NCBI RefSeq assembly: GCF_004126535.1
Contig: NZ_PPCV01000007.1
Location: 1-64,000 of the forward strand
Direction of reading: 5' to 3'
Length of the DNA stretch: 64,000 nucleotides
From: Propioniciclava flava
GTDB taxonomy: Bacteria > Actinomycetota > Actinomycetes > Propionibacteriales > Propionibacteriaceae
The notes below the pieces were generated by a model. That model searched no databases. It saw only the letters and a list, made by a program, of their open reading frames with translations, and was not told the DNA's origin. Both the position numbers and the translations under genes were made by a program. Positions 34,636 to 44,142 of the stretch are shown here, piece by piece. Within the stretch, counting starts at the first letter, position 1; the number at the start of each line of letters is the position of its first letter.

Positions 34636-34965
34636 ATGCCGATCCTCGGGGACCTCGAACACGCGGTGATGGACGTGCTGTGGGCGCGCAAGGCTCCGAC
34701 TCCTGTGCGAGACGTCCACGACGAGCTCGCCCAGCATCGAGAGATCGCCTACACCACGGTCATGACGGTTTTGGATCGCCTGGCGAAGAAGGGTGTCGTG
34801 CTGCGCCGCCTCGATGGCCGGGCCTGGTTGTACGAACCCGCGCGTAGCCGCCTGGATCTCTACGTCGCGACGGTGGAGGAAGCGCTGGCCTCCCTCGAAC
34901 CGCAGGAGCGCACCCAGGTGTTGCGCACCCTGCTCGACGGCGCGCTCGCCGCGTCCACGAAATAG
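34636..34965 (+). CDS. BlaI/MecI/CopY-family transcriptional repressor
   Basis: 109 aa. Winged-helix domain at residues 1-70: LGDLEHAVMDVLWARKAPTPVRDV, then IAYTTVMTVLDRLAKKGVV (recognition helix) and a short C-terminal dimer helix. Family members repress by binding TAC-type palindromes; some are inactivated by the BlaR1 protease. No BlaR1-type gene lies adjacent, so the signal is unknown. ATG at 34636 is divergent from cydABDC with two operators in the shared region, so it probably regulates cydABDC and itself (inference). A longer frame upstream is antisense to cydA and ignored. Confidence 0.9.
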   Translation: MPILGDLEHAVMDVLWARKAPTPVRDVHDELAQHREIAYTTVMTVLDRLAKKGVVLRRLDGRAWLYEPARSRLDLYVATVEEALASLEPQERTQVLRTLLDGALAASTK

Positions 34966-35077
34966 CGAATCAGGCATATTCATGGGCCGCCATTGGCGAC
35001 ACCGGGTCGGAGAAACCCCTAGCAGGCAAGCCTTTCCTTCGTTGCGCGGGCAGCGAAATCGACGCATTATCGAGTCC

Positions 35078-35836
35078 ATGACCACCCCGGCGACTCGTGG
35101 CGCGACGATGCCCGAGAAGGCGCCCGTAGCCGCGTCCCCGCACCCTGAGGATGCCGGAGATTCTCAGGCGGCCCTGCTCAATAAGCTTCGCGCCGCCGTG
35201 TTGGGGGCCAACGACGGTATTATCTCCACCGCTGGCCTCGTGATGGGCGTGGCGGGGGCCACGACCAACCTGCTCGCTTTGGCCACCGCCGGAATCGCGG
35301 GGCTGGTCGCGGGGGCGCTGTCGATGGCCGCAGGGGAATACGTTTCGGTGTCTGCCCAACGCGATTCCGAGCGGGCCCTCCTGGCTAAGGAATCGCACGA
35401 ACTCGCCACCATGCCGGAGGAGGAATTGGCCGAGCTTGCCGATCTCCTGCAACGTAAAGGCATCAGTGAGGACGTCGCCAAGACGGCGGCGCAGCAGTTG
35501 ATGGACCACGACGCGCTGGGCGCGCACGCCGACCTGGAGCTGGGCATCGACCAGCACGATCTGGTGTCCCCGTGGGCGGCGGCGATCTCCTCGCTGTTCT
35601 CGTTCTCGATCGGCGCCCTGATCCCCCTTCTCGCGATGCTCTTGGCGCCCGCCGATATCCGGGTCGGCGCCACCGTCGCGTCGGTGTTGCTCGCCTTGTT
35701 CGTGACCGGCTTCGTGTCCGCGCGCGTCGGCGGCGCCCCAGTCCTTCCCGCCATTGTGCGCAACATCCTGGGTGGGTTCTTGGCGATGGCGGTCACGTTC
35801 GGCATCGGCACTCTGGTGGGCACGCAACTCGGCTGA
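35078..35836 (+). CDS. VIT1/CCC1-family transporter
   Basis: 252 aa. VIT1/CCC1 fold: LRAAVLGANDGIISTAGLVMGVAGA at the N-terminus, GALSMAAGEYVSVSAQRDSE, a Glu-rich cytosolic loop (HELATMPEEELAELADLL), then three hydrophobic helices and a last one with GGFLAMAVTFGIGTLVG. Eukaryotic and bacterial relatives move Fe(II) or Mn(II) out of the cytosol. The length and loop are typical. No Shine-Dalgarno; CATTAT a few bases before the ATG suggests a leaderless message. It follows the BlaI gene by 112 bp, in which I see nothing else. Confidence 0.88.
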   Translation: MTTPATRGATMPEKAPVAASPHPEDAGDSQAALLNKLRAAVLGANDGIISTAGLVMGVAGATTNLLALATAGIAGLVAGALSMAAGEYVSVSAQRDSERALLAKESHELATMPEEELAELADLLQRKGISEDVAKTAAQQLMDHDALGAHADLELGIDQHDLVSPWAAAISSLFSFSIGALIPLLAMLLAPADIRVGATVASVLLALFVTGFVSARVGGAPVLPAIVRNILGGFLAMAVTFGIGTLVGTQLG

Positions 35837-35886
35837 TTCCCCCGCCTCCGCGTGGGAGGATGACGTTTACCCACGAAGGAGGAACG

Positions 35887-38103
35887 ATGGCGTTCGACGT
35901 CGACCATGTCCTGGCCGAGGCCACCACTGAGGAGTTGGCTGCCCTGGTCTGCGGGAGCGGATCCTGGCACACCACCGGTATCCCACGGTTGGGGGTGCCT
36001 CCTCTCCGGTTGGCGGACGGCCCCCATGGGCTCCGGGTCACGGAGCAACTCCTCACGCAGGCCGTGCCTGCCACGTGCTTCCCGACGGCCGCGGGGCTCG
36101 GCTCGTCCTGGAATCCGGCGCTACTCAAGCGGGTCGGTGAAGCCTTGGCCCATGAAGCCATCGCGTTGGGTGTCGACGTGGTGCTGGGCCCCGGCCTCAA
36201 CATCAAGCGCTCGCCACTGTGCGGACGCAACTTCGAATACTTCAGCGAGGATCCGCTGCTGTCAGGGACCCTGTCTGCTGCGCTGGTCTACGGCTTGCAA
36301 AGCAACGGTGTGGGCGGCTGCCTGAAGCACTTTGCCGTCAACAATCAAGAGACCGACCGGATGCGCGTGGACGCAGTCGTCGCCGAACGGACGCTGCGTG
36401 AGATCTACCTGGCAGGGTTCCAGCGGGCGGTGACCGCGGCGGCGCCGTGGATGGTGATGTGCTCCTACAACCGCGTCAACGGGACGCTGGCGTCGCAGAA
36501 CTCCTGGCTGCTGACCGACGTGCTGCGCGGTGACTGGGACTACTCGGGAGTGGTGGTGTCTGACTGGGGTGCCGTTTACGACCGGATCGCCGCGTTGATC
36601 GCGGGCCTCGATCTGGAGATGCCCCAGGCACAGGGCCGGGCCGAGGCCGTCGCGGCCGCCGTTGAGGCGGGTGAGTTGAGCCGTGAGGTGCTGGAGGTGG
36701 CCGCAGAGCGCCTCCTCGCGCTCACCGACAAGGCGGCGTCCGCTGTGCGTCCCGCGGGCAAGATCGGTCATCACGACCTGGCGCGGCAAGCGGCCCTGGA
36801 GTCGATGGTGCTGCTCCGCAATGACGGTGTGCTGCCGCTGGCACCCCAGGCGAAGGTGGCGTTGATCGGCGCGTTCGCCGCGACGCCGCGCTATCAGGGC
36901 AGCGGTAGCTCGAAGGTGAATCCTCGGGAACTGGATCGCCTCCTGGACACGCTGTCGGCTCGCTGTGACGTCACCTATGCGCCCGGCTTCCGGTTGAGTG
37001 GGGAACTCGACGATGACCTGATCGACGAGGCCCTGCTCGCCGCAGAGGATGCCGAGGTGATCGTGGCCTGCCTCGGGCTGCCCGATGCTGAGGAAGCCGA
37101 AGGCTTCGACCGAACCCACATGCGGATCCCCGAGAACCAGCGCGCCCTCGTGGCGAGCCTGTCGGAGGCGGGAAAGCCCGTGGTCGTCGTGCTGTCCAAC
37201 GGTGCCGCCGTGGAGGTCGCGGACTGGGTTGAGGAGACCAGCGCGCTCCTGGAGGCCTGGCTGGGCGGCGAGGCGGGGGCGCTCGCGCTGGCTCAGGTCC
37301 TCACCGGCGAGGCAGAGCCGTCCGGTCGACTCACCGAGACTCTCGGCTTGCGTCTGGAGGACTACCCCAGCGCGCTGATGTTCCCCGGCGAGAGCGGCCA
37401 GGTGATGTACGGGGAGGGCGTCCTCGTCGGCTATCGCGGGTTCGACGCGCTCGAACGCGAGGTCGCCTTCCCGTTCGGGTTCGGGCTGGGTTACACCACG
37501 TTCCGCTACGACAGCCTCACCCTGACCGATACCGGATCGGTGGTGACGCGAGATCTGCGCGTCGCGGTGTCTGTGACGCTCACCAACACGGGGGAGCGCG
37601 CGGGTGCCGAGGTCGTCCAGGTGTACGTGCGCAACGCGCCCGCGTCGGTGAGCCGCCCCGTGCGGGAACTCCGCGGCTACACCAAGGTGTGGCTGGAGCC
37701 TGGCGAGACCCGCACGGTCATCGTCGGGCTGGGCATCGACGCCTTCGCGTTCTGGTCGACCCCGCACGAGCGGTTCGTCGTCGAGAGTGGCGTCTACGCG
37801 ATCGAGGCGGGTCCCCACAGTCGGGATCTCCCGCTGTCGGGCGGGTTGCGCCTCGATGTGCCTCGCTTGCCCTCGGCATTGCACGACGAATCGACGATCG
37901 CCGAGTGGTTCGCCGATACCGAGGCGATGGAGGCGCTGCAAGCCCGGGCGGTGGCGCGCACCGGTGAGCGCTTCGCCTTGAGCGAGCAGATGTACACGGT
38001 GGTGGCGGGCCAACCGCTGCGCCGGTTTGCGATGTTCCCCGGAGGCGTCCTGACCGCCGAGGACGTCGACGCGGTGCTGGCCGAGTACGGCCGCAGCGTC
38101 TAG
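35887..38103 (+). CDS. Beta-glucosidase, GH3
   Basis: 738 aa. GH3 N-domain (LVCGSGSWHTTGIPRLGVPPLRLADGPHGLR), KHFAVNNQETDRM, and the nucleophile Asp near residue 226 in VVSDWGAV; second domain from about 290 and a fibronectin-III-like domain from about 555 (VTLTNTGERAGAEVVQVYV). No signal peptide, so it likely acts on imported oligosaccharides; beta-glucosidase is the usual activity but beta-xylosidase cannot be excluded. AAGGAGG (35876-35882) lies four bases before the ATG; a longer frame upstream overlaps the VIT-like gene. Confidence 0.92.
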   Translation: MAFDVDHVLAEATTEELAALVCGSGSWHTTGIPRLGVPPLRLADGPHGLRVTEQLLTQAVPATCFPTAAGLGSSWNPALLKRVGEALAHEAIALGVDVVLGPGLNIKRSPLCGRNFEYFSEDPLLSGTLSAALVYGLQSNGVGGCLKHFAVNNQETDRMRVDAVVAERTLREIYLAGFQRAVTAAAPWMVMCSYNRVNGTLASQNSWLLTDVLRGDWDYSGVVVSDWGAVYDRIAALIAGLDLEMPQAQGRAEAVAAAVEAGELSREVLEVAAERLLALTDKAASAVRPAGKIGHHDLARQAALESMVLLRNDGVLPLAPQAKVALIGAFAATPRYQGSGSSKVNPRELDRLLDTLSARCDVTYAPGFRLSGELDDDLIDEALLAAEDAEVIVACLGLPDAEEAEGFDRTHMRIPENQRALVASLSEAGKPVVVVLSNGAAVEVADWVEETSALLEAWLGGEAGALALAQVLTGEAEPSGRLTETLGLRLEDYPSALMFPGESGQVMYGEGVLVGYRGFDALEREVAFPFGFGLGYTTFRYDSLTLTDTGSVVTRDLRVAVSVTLTNTGERAGAEVVQVYVRNAPASVSRPVRELRGYTKVWLEPGETRTVIVGLGIDAFAFWSTPHERFVVESGVYAIEAGPHSRDLPLSGGLRLDVPRLPSALHDESTIAEWFADTEAMEALQARAVARTGERFALSEQMYTVVAGQPLRRFAMFPGGVLTAEDVDAVLAEYGRSV

Positions 38104-38115
38104 GCGATGCTCTGC

Positions 38116-38160
38116 CCTCGGCGCTCCTCCTGGCCTTAGTGGCACGGGGGAGCGCCGAGG
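38116..38160. terminator. 12-bp hairpin between convergent genes
   Basis: CCTCGGCGCTCC (38116-38127) and GGAGCGCCGAGG (38149-38160) are perfect complements with a 21-nt loop. It lies 13 bp after the GH3 stop and 16 bp from the stop of the APC permease, so it serves both. Confidence 0.8.
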
Positions 38161-38175
38161 ATGGCGCGGGGTGTC

Positions 38176-39597
38176 TCAGTTGCGCGGGCCGTCGCCGCCC
38201 AGGTATTCCACGTGGCTGATCTCGACCGGCTGGTGGCGGATCATCTTGTTGATGACGTAGGTGATCACGCCCAGCACGGCGCCGATCCCCAAGAGCACCA
38301 GCGCGATCTGGAACTGCTCCAGGGGACGGCCCGTCCACGGGCCGACCAGGTAGAAGGTGCACAGTCCGGCGACGATCGGAATCCAGGTTGGCGCCGTGAA
38401 GTGGTCGTGCTCCACCGTGTCCTTGCGGAGGACCAGTACCGCCACGTTCGTGATCGTGAAGACGCCCAGCAGGAGCAGCGCGGTCGTCCCGCCCAGTTGG
38501 GAGACCTGCCCGACGAAGGTGATGAGCACGGCGGCCAGCACGGAGGTGAACACGATCGAGAACCACGGGGTTTGGCGGCTCTTCATAATGGCTCCGAACA
38601 CCGGTGGCAAGATGCCCTGCTTGGCCATGCCGTAGAGCAGGCGCGACGCCATCAGCATGTTGATCAGGGCCGTGTTGGCGACGGCGAACATCGAGATGAA
38701 GGGGAAGATCGCTCCAAAGGGCAGGCCGGGTGCGCCCATCTGAACCACGGTCAACAACGGGGTTGCTCCGGTTTGGGTCAACTCGCCCACCGGCACAATA
38801 GCGACCGCCGTCAGCGACACCAGGACATAGATGACGCCCGTGATGCCGAGCCCGGTCAACATGATCTTAGGGAAGATCTGGGAGGGGTTCTTGGTCTCCT
38901 CGGCCATATTGACCGAGTCCTCGAAACCGACCATGGCGAAGAAGGCCACCGAGGTCGCCGCCGAGACCGCCAAGAACATGCCCTTGTCGTGCGGAGTCTC
39001 GAACACGAGCGTGCGGCTGAAGTCGGCCGTGCCGTTCACCATGGCGAGGAAACCGACGAAGATGACCAGCAACAGGCCGGACAATTCGATCACGGTCAGC
39101 ACAATGTTGGCCTTGACCGATTCGCCGACGCCCCACAGGTTGACCGCCATCACCAGCGCGATGAAACCGACGGCGATGAGCGTGACGAGACCGGCTTGGT
39201 CGCCTAGCCCGAAGCCCTTCATGATGTTCTCGGCGAAGGCGCGCGATGCCGTGGCCGAGGACGTGATGCCGGACGCGGTGACGGTGAAGGCCACCATGAA
39301 CGTGAAGAAACCGTTCTTGAAGGCGCGATTGGTGTAGACGGCAGCGCCGCCCGCATGCGGATACTTCGTCACCAGTTCCAGATAAGCGAAGGCCGTCATG
39401 ACGGCGACGACGAACGCCAGGAGGAAGGGGAGCCACACCGCCCCGCCCACCTCCTTGGCGACCGTTCCGGTCAGGGCATAAATGCCCGTTCCGAGAATGT
39501 CGCCAATGATGAACAACAACAGCAAGCCTGGGCCCATCACCCGCTTGAGTTGGTCGGGACTTCCGTCGATTTGTTCAGGGGAACGCAGCTCAGCCAT
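38176..39597 (-). CDS. APC-family amino acid permease
   Basis: 473 aa with 12 hydrophobic segments. TM1 has the APC amino-acid motif GPGLLLLFIIGDILGTGIY (GDxxGTGIY), and FFAMVGFEDSVNMAEETKNP is the conserved TM6-loop stretch. Cationic or neutral amino acid exchange is likely; the substrate is not certain. ATG at 39597 with AGGAGA eight bases upstream; an alternative frame upstream (39690) has no ribosome site. Confidence 0.9.
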   Translation of the reverse strand: MAELRSPEQIDGSPDQLKRVMGPGLLLLFIIGDILGTGIYALTGTVAKEVGGAVWLPFLLAFVVAVMTAFAYLELVTKYPHAGGAAVYTNRAFKNGFFTFMVAFTVTASGITSSATASRAFAENIMKGFGLGDQAGLVTLIAVGFIALVMAVNLWGVGESVKANIVLTVIELSGLLLVIFVGFLAMVNGTADFSRTLVFETPHDKGMFLAVSAATSVAFFAMVGFEDSVNMAEETKNPSQIFPKIMLTGLGITGVIYVLVSLTAVAIVPVGELTQTGATPLLTVVQMGAPGLPFGAIFPFISMFAVANTALINMLMASRLLYGMAKQGILPPVFGAIMKSRQTPWFSIVFTSVLAAVLITFVGQVSQLGGTTALLLLGVFTITNVAVLVLRKDTVEHDHFTAPTWIPIVAGLCTFYLVGPWTGRPLEQFQIALVLLGIGAVLGVITYVINKMIRHQPVEISHVEYLGGDGPRN

Positions 39598-39718
39598 GGG
39601 GTGATCTCCTAGCCGGGGAAAGGGCCGAGACGCCTCCACGTGCGCACCGCGCACCGGGCGGAAGCGCCACATGTGGGAGAAAAACAACACCCCGGACCCG
39701 TCGGGCGACGAGGGGGGG

Positions 39719-39753
39719 CGGTGACGGCCAGCCGCCCGGGCTGGCCGTCACCG
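39719..39753 (-). terminator. Terminator after the ABC exporter operon
   Basis: About 15 bp of perfect stem: 39719-39733 pairs with 39739-39753. It starts 6 bp after the exporter stop codon. The rest of 39598-39758 holds a short palindrome CCACATGTGG (39667-39676) and the permease promoter region, nothing else. Confidence 0.75.
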
Positions 39754-39758
39754 GGAAA

Positions 39759-41753
39759 CTAGGCCGCGTCGTCGGTCACCTCGGGCCCGCTGAACTGCGA
39801 CTGGTACAGGTCGTAATAGGCGCCCTCGGCGGCCATCAGAGCCTCATGGTTGCCCTGCTCGACGATGCTGCCCTCGCGCATCACCAAGATGGTGTCGGCA
39901 TCCCGGATGGTGGAGAGGCGGTGAGCAATGACGAACGATGTCCGGTTCTCCCGCAGCGCGTTCATGGCGCGCTGCAGCAGCAACTCGGTGCGCGTGTCGA
40001 CCGAGGAGGTCGCCTCGTCCAGGATCAGGATCGCGGGATCGGCCAGGAAAGCCCGGGCGATCGTGATGAGCTGCCGCTCGCCGACCGAGATGTTGGAACC
40101 CTCATCGTCGATCAGGGTGTCGTAGCCCTCCGGCAGCGAGTGGACGAACCGATCCACGTAGGTCGCCGTCGCCGCTGCCCGGATCTCCTCGTCCGTGGCA
40201 TCGGGGCGGCCGTAGGCGATGTTGTCGCGGATCGTGCCCTCGAACAGCCACGTGTCCTGCAGCACCATGCCGACCTTCGAGCGCAGTTCCGCGCGCGGGA
40301 CGGTGGCGATGTCGACGCCGTCGAGGCTGATGTGGCCCCCGTTGAGCTCGTAGAAGCGCATCAGGAGGTTGACCAGAGTCGTCTTGCCCGCGCCGGTAGG
40401 CCCGACGATGGCCACCGTGGAACCCGGCTCGACGGTCAGGTCCAGATCCTCGATCAGCGGTTTGTCGGGGGTGTAGGAGAACTCGACGTGCGAGAACTCG
40501 ACCTTGCCGCGCGTCGGGACGGGCAGGTGGTTGTCCTGCTCGGCGATCTGCTCTTCGGCATCCAGCACCTGGAACACACGCTCTGCGGAGGCGACACCCG
40601 ACTGGAGCAGGTTCGACATGGACGCCACCTGGGTGATCGGCTGGGTGAACATGCGGCTGTACTGGATGAACGCCTGGACGTCACCCAAGGTCATCTGACC
40701 CGAGGCGACACGCAGGCCGCCGACGACGGCCACTGCGACATAGCTCAGGTTTCCGATGAACATCATCACCGGCATCATGAGGCCCGAGAGGAACTGCGCG
40801 CCGAAGGAGGCGCTGTACATGAGGTCGTTGTCGCGGGCGAAGCGGGCCTCAACCTCCTTCGAGCGGCCAAACACCTTAACCAGCGTGTGGCCGGTGTAGG
40901 CCTCCTCCACCTGGGCATTCACGTCGCCGGTGGACTTCCACATGGCCGCAAACCGTCCCTGGGACTTGCGGCCGATGAGAACGGCGGCGGCCAAGGAGAT
41001 CGGGACCGCGATGATGGCGATGACCGCCAGCACGGGGGAGACCCAGAACATCATGAACAACACCCCGACCAGGGTGAGCAGGTTCGACAGCAACTGGCTG
41101 AGCGTCTGCTGCAAGGACTGGGCGATGTTGTCGATGTCGTTGGTGACCCGGCTGAGGAGTTCACCGCGCGGCTGCCGGTCGAAGAAGGCGAGCGGGAGGC
41201 GTCCCAGCTTGGCCTCAACCTCCTGACGCAGGCGATAGACCGAGTTCTGCACCGCGTCGTTGAGCATCCAACCGGCGCCCCACGACAGCAGGCCCGCGAC
41301 GAGGGCCAAGCCGAGGGCGAGGAGGCCGATGCGTGCCACCGCGTCCCAGTCGACGCCCGCGCCCGGGGTGACGTTCATGCCCGCCAGCATGTCGGCGAAG
41401 GTTCCCTGACCTTGGGCGCGCAACTGCTCCAGAATCGTCGCCAGCGGGACGCCCGCGGGCAGGTTCTTGCCCAGCAGGCCCGCAAACAGCAGGTTCGTCA
41501 TCTCGCCGAGAATCTTCGGGTTGAGGACGTTGGCGACCACGGCTGCCGCGGTGAGGATCGCCACGATGATGATCCGGGTCCGTTCTGGGCGAAGGTTGCC
41601 CAGCAGCCGCCGCAGCGACGGACCAAAGTTGATGGCCTTTTCGGCCGGGCCCTGGTTCCCCATGGGCCCGTGCCCGCGCTGACGAGGACCGTCCTTGGGT
41701 CGCTCGGGCGCGTCGACGACGCGGTGCGTCGTCTGGGCGGTGGTGTCGCTCAT
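39759..41753 (-). CDS. ABC exporter, permease/ATP-binding subunit
   Basis: 664 aa fused TMD-NBD half transporter. An 80-residue N-terminal Pro/Arg-rich extension precedes six TMs. NBD: GPTGAGKTTLVNLL, signature NISVGERQLITIARAF (SVGER instead of SGGQ), Walker B LILDEATSSVD with the catalytic Glu, HRLST. The signature is non-canonical, so it likely pairs with the degenerate Walker B of the partner. This matches heterodimeric exporters such as TM287/288 or BmrCD. ATG overlaps the previous gene's TGA (ATGA). Drug or lipid export is inferred. Confidence 0.93.
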   Translation of the reverse strand: MSDTTAQTTHRVVDAPERPKDGPRQRGHGPMGNQGPAEKAINFGPSLRRLLGNLRPERTRIIIVAILTAAAVVANVLNPKILGEMTNLLFAGLLGKNLPAGVPLATILEQLRAQGQGTFADMLAGMNVTPGAGVDWDAVARIGLLALGLALVAGLLSWGAGWMLNDAVQNSVYRLRQEVEAKLGRLPLAFFDRQPRGELLSRVTNDIDNIAQSLQQTLSQLLSNLLTLVGVLFMMFWVSPVLAVIAIIAVPISLAAAVLIGRKSQGRFAAMWKSTGDVNAQVEEAYTGHTLVKVFGRSKEVEARFARDNDLMYSASFGAQFLSGLMMPVMMFIGNLSYVAVAVVGGLRVASGQMTLGDVQAFIQYSRMFTQPITQVASMSNLLQSGVASAERVFQVLDAEEQIAEQDNHLPVPTRGKVEFSHVEFSYTPDKPLIEDLDLTVEPGSTVAIVGPTGAGKTTLVNLLMRFYELNGGHISLDGVDIATVPRAELRSKVGMVLQDTWLFEGTIRDNIAYGRPDATDEEIRAAATATYVDRFVHSLPEGYDTLIDDEGSNISVGERQLITIARAFLADPAILILDEATSSVDTRTELLLQRAMNALRENRTSFVIAHRLSTIRDADTILVMREGSIVEQGNHEALMAAEGAYYDLYQSQFSGPEVTDDAA

Positions 41754-43483
41754 GCTGCCTCCTCGGCGGTGAACTGGGACTCGACGATCTCGACGTAGGT
41801 GGGGCAGGTCGCGAGCAGATGCTCGTGCGTCCCGATCCCCTCGATCCGGCCGTCGTCGAGGACGATGATCTGGTCGGCGCCGGCGATGGTGGCCACGCGC
41901 TGACCGACGATGACGACGGCGGCGTCCTGCGTCTCGCCGGCCAGGGCGGCCCGCAGGCGGGCGTCCGTGGTCACGTCGAGGGCGGAGAAGCTGTCGTCGA
42001 AGATGTAGACGGTGGGGCGCCGGACCAGGGCCCGGGCGATGGAGAGCCGCTGCCGCTGGCCGCCGGAGACGTTCGTCCCGCCTTGCGCGATCGGTGCGTC
42101 GAGTTGTTCAGGCATGTCCTCGACGAAGTCGCGTGCCTGGGCGACCTCGAGGGCGTGCCACAACTCGTCATCGGTGGCATCCGGGTTGCCGTAGCGGAGG
42201 TTGGAGGCCACCGTCCCGGTGAACAAGTAGGGCTTTTGTGGCACCAGCCCGATGGAACCCCACAGCGCTTGCGGGTCGAGTTGGGTCACGTCGACGCCGT
42301 CCACGCTCACGGTGCCCGCGGTGGCGTCGAACAGGCGAGGGATCAAGCTGACCAGCGTCGTCTTGCCTGCGCCGGTGGAACCGATGATCGCCGTGGTCGT
42401 GCCGGGCCGCACCGAGAAGCTGATGTCTTGCAGGACGGGGGCTTCCGCACCGGGGTAGCTGAAGGAGACCTCGTCGAAGGCGACCTGTCCCGGGTGCGGG
42501 GTCTGGGTGATGCCCTGCTTCGGCGGAACGACGCTGGAGTGGGTGCGCAGCACCTCCTGGATGCGCTGGGCACACACCTGGGCGCGGGGGGCGATCATCA
42601 GCATCATCGTCGACATCATCACGCTCATCAGGATCTGGATGAGGTAGGTGAGGAAGGCGGTGAGCTGGCCGATCTGCATCTCGCCCGCGTCGACGCGAAG
42701 GCCGCCGAACCACATGACGCCCACCGAGGAGGCCGACATGACGAGTTGGACGACGGGGAACAGCGTCAGCATCCGACGACCGACCCGAAGGGAGGTGTCG
42801 GTCAGGTCACGGTTCGCCCGCGCGAAGCGTTGCGACTCGTACGGCTCGCGGACGAAGGCGCGGATGACGCGCAGGCCGCTGATCTGTTCGCGCAGCACCC
42901 GGTTGAGAGTGTCGATGCGGGTCTGCATGGAGCGGAACAGGGGCAGTGCCTGGAGCAGGATGACGCCGATGATGCTGCCCATGACCAACACGGCGGCGCC
43001 GATCAGCCAGGAGAGGCCCAGATCTTCACGCAGCGCCATCACCAGGCCGCCGACCATCATGATGGGGGCCTGAACGATCAGGAAGGCCGTCATCATGACG
43101 AGTTGCTGCACCTGCTGGACGTCGTTGGTGGTCCGGGTGATCAGCGACGGGGCGCCGAACTGGTTCACCTCGCGGGCGCTGAAGCTCAGCACGCGATCGA
43201 AGATGGCCGCACGCAGGTCGCGTCCGAAGCCCATCGCCGTGCGAGCGCCGAAGTAGATGGCGGTGATCTGGCAGAGGATCTGGATCGCCGAGACGCCCAG
43301 CATGATCGCCCCCAGCGACCAGATGGTGGCGGTGTCGCCCTTGGCGACGCCCTCGTCGATGATCCGGGCATTGAGGGAGGGAAGGTACAAGGAGGCGCCG
43401 GTGGAGATCAGCTGGAACAGCACGATCAATCCGACGCTGCCCCAATACGGCTTGAGGTAGGTCTTCAGGGTGGACAGGAGCAT
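41750..43483 (-). CDS. ABC exporter, permease/ATP-binding subunit
   Basis: 577 aa fused TMD-NBD half transporter. NBD: GSTGAGKTTLVSL, signature NVSGGQRQRLSIARAL (canonical), Walker B VYIFDDSFSALD, in which Asp replaces the catalytic Glu. So one of the two ATP sites in the heterodimer is expected to be degenerate, and the site with this subunit's signature and the partner's Glu is the active one. ATG at 43483 overlaps the stop of the TetR gene by one base (TGATG). TetR control of efflux is likely. Confidence 0.93.
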   Translation of the reverse strand: MLLSTLKTYLKPYWGSVGLIVLFQLISTGASLYLPSLNARIIDEGVAKGDTATIWSLGAIMLGVSAIQILCQITAIYFGARTAMGFGRDLRAAIFDRVLSFSAREVNQFGAPSLITRTTNDVQQVQQLVMMTAFLIVQAPIMMVGGLVMALREDLGLSWLIGAAVLVMGSIIGVILLQALPLFRSMQTRIDTLNRVLREQISGLRVIRAFVREPYESQRFARANRDLTDTSLRVGRRMLTLFPVVQLVMSASSVGVMWFGGLRVDAGEMQIGQLTAFLTYLIQILMSVMMSTMMLMIAPRAQVCAQRIQEVLRTHSSVVPPKQGITQTPHPGQVAFDEVSFSYPGAEAPVLQDISFSVRPGTTTAIIGSTGAGKTTLVSLIPRLFDATAGTVSVDGVDVTQLDPQALWGSIGLVPQKPYLFTGTVASNLRYGNPDATDDELWHALEVAQARDFVEDMPEQLDAPIAQGGTNVSGGQRQRLSIARALVRRPTVYIFDDSFSALDVTTDARLRAALAGETQDAAVVIVGQRVATIAGADQIIVLDDGRIEGIGTHEHLLATCPTYVEIVESQFTAEEAA

Positions 43484-44142
43484 CAGGCGTCCTTTGCGAT
43501 TCCGTGGAGAAGGAGGTCAGCGAGTGTGTCGGGTGCGGTCAGGGCAGGGTTTCCTGCGGTCAGGTGGAGGGTCCCGAAGGTGAGCCCGATGATCGCGATG
43601 GCTGCGACGTCGGTCGGCACCGTCAGGTGGTCGGCGTGCGGGGCCAGGGCGTTAGTGACCGCCTGGGCGACCATCAAGTGCGCGGCCTGGGGATCGGGGC
43701 GGGGGAACTCCGCCGGTTCGGCGGGTTCACCCGGGCGGGGAGGTGCCGGGGGTGCCGGTGGGGGGAACGGCGGTCGGTTCGGGGGGCCTTGGTGACCTTC
43801 GGGGTGGGCCTGCTGGAAGAGGGTAACGACGGCGCGCAGGCGCGCGACGCGGTCTTCCAGTGCGGCGGCGATGGCCACGAGGGTGCCGTGGAGGTCGGTG
43901 TCGGGCGGGATGGCCGCCAGGGCCGCCTCGAGGCGTCCGTCGTCGATGGACGCGGCGGCTGCCGCGTGGATGAGGTCGCCTTTGGAGCGGAAAACGCGGA
44001 AGATGGTGCCCTCGGCGACGCCTGCCGCCTCGGCCACCTGGCGGGTGGAGATGTTGGCGCCGTGCGCGGCCAGAAGTGGGATGGTCGCCTCGATGAGCGC
44101 CTGGCGACGCTCGTGCGCAGGCATCGGTTTGGCTCGGCTCAT
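43483..44142 (-). CDS. TetR-family transcriptional regulator
   Basis: 219 aa. N-terminal HTH: ALIEATIPLLAAHGANISTRQVAEAAGVAEGTIFRVFRSKGDL, a standard TetR domain (residues 15-60). The ligand domain carries a Pro-rich insertion at about residues 118-150 (RPPFPPPAPPAPPRPG…), unusual for this family and coded by a G-rich plus strand. First gene of the exporter operon, so it likely represses itself and the exporter. Promoter and operator are directly upstream. Ligand unknown; the efflux partner suggests a toxic compound. Confidence 0.92.
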   Translation of the reverse strand: MSRAKPMPAHERRQALIEATIPLLAAHGANISTRQVAEAAGVAEGTIFRVFRSKGDLIHAAAAASIDDGRLEAALAAIPPDTDLHGTLVAIAAALEDRVARLRAVVTLFQQAHPEGHQGPPNRPPFPPPAPPAPPRPGEPAEPAEFPRPDPQAAHLMVAQAVTNALAPHADHLTVPTDVAAIAIIGLTFGTLHLTAGNPALTAPDTLADLLLHGIAKDA

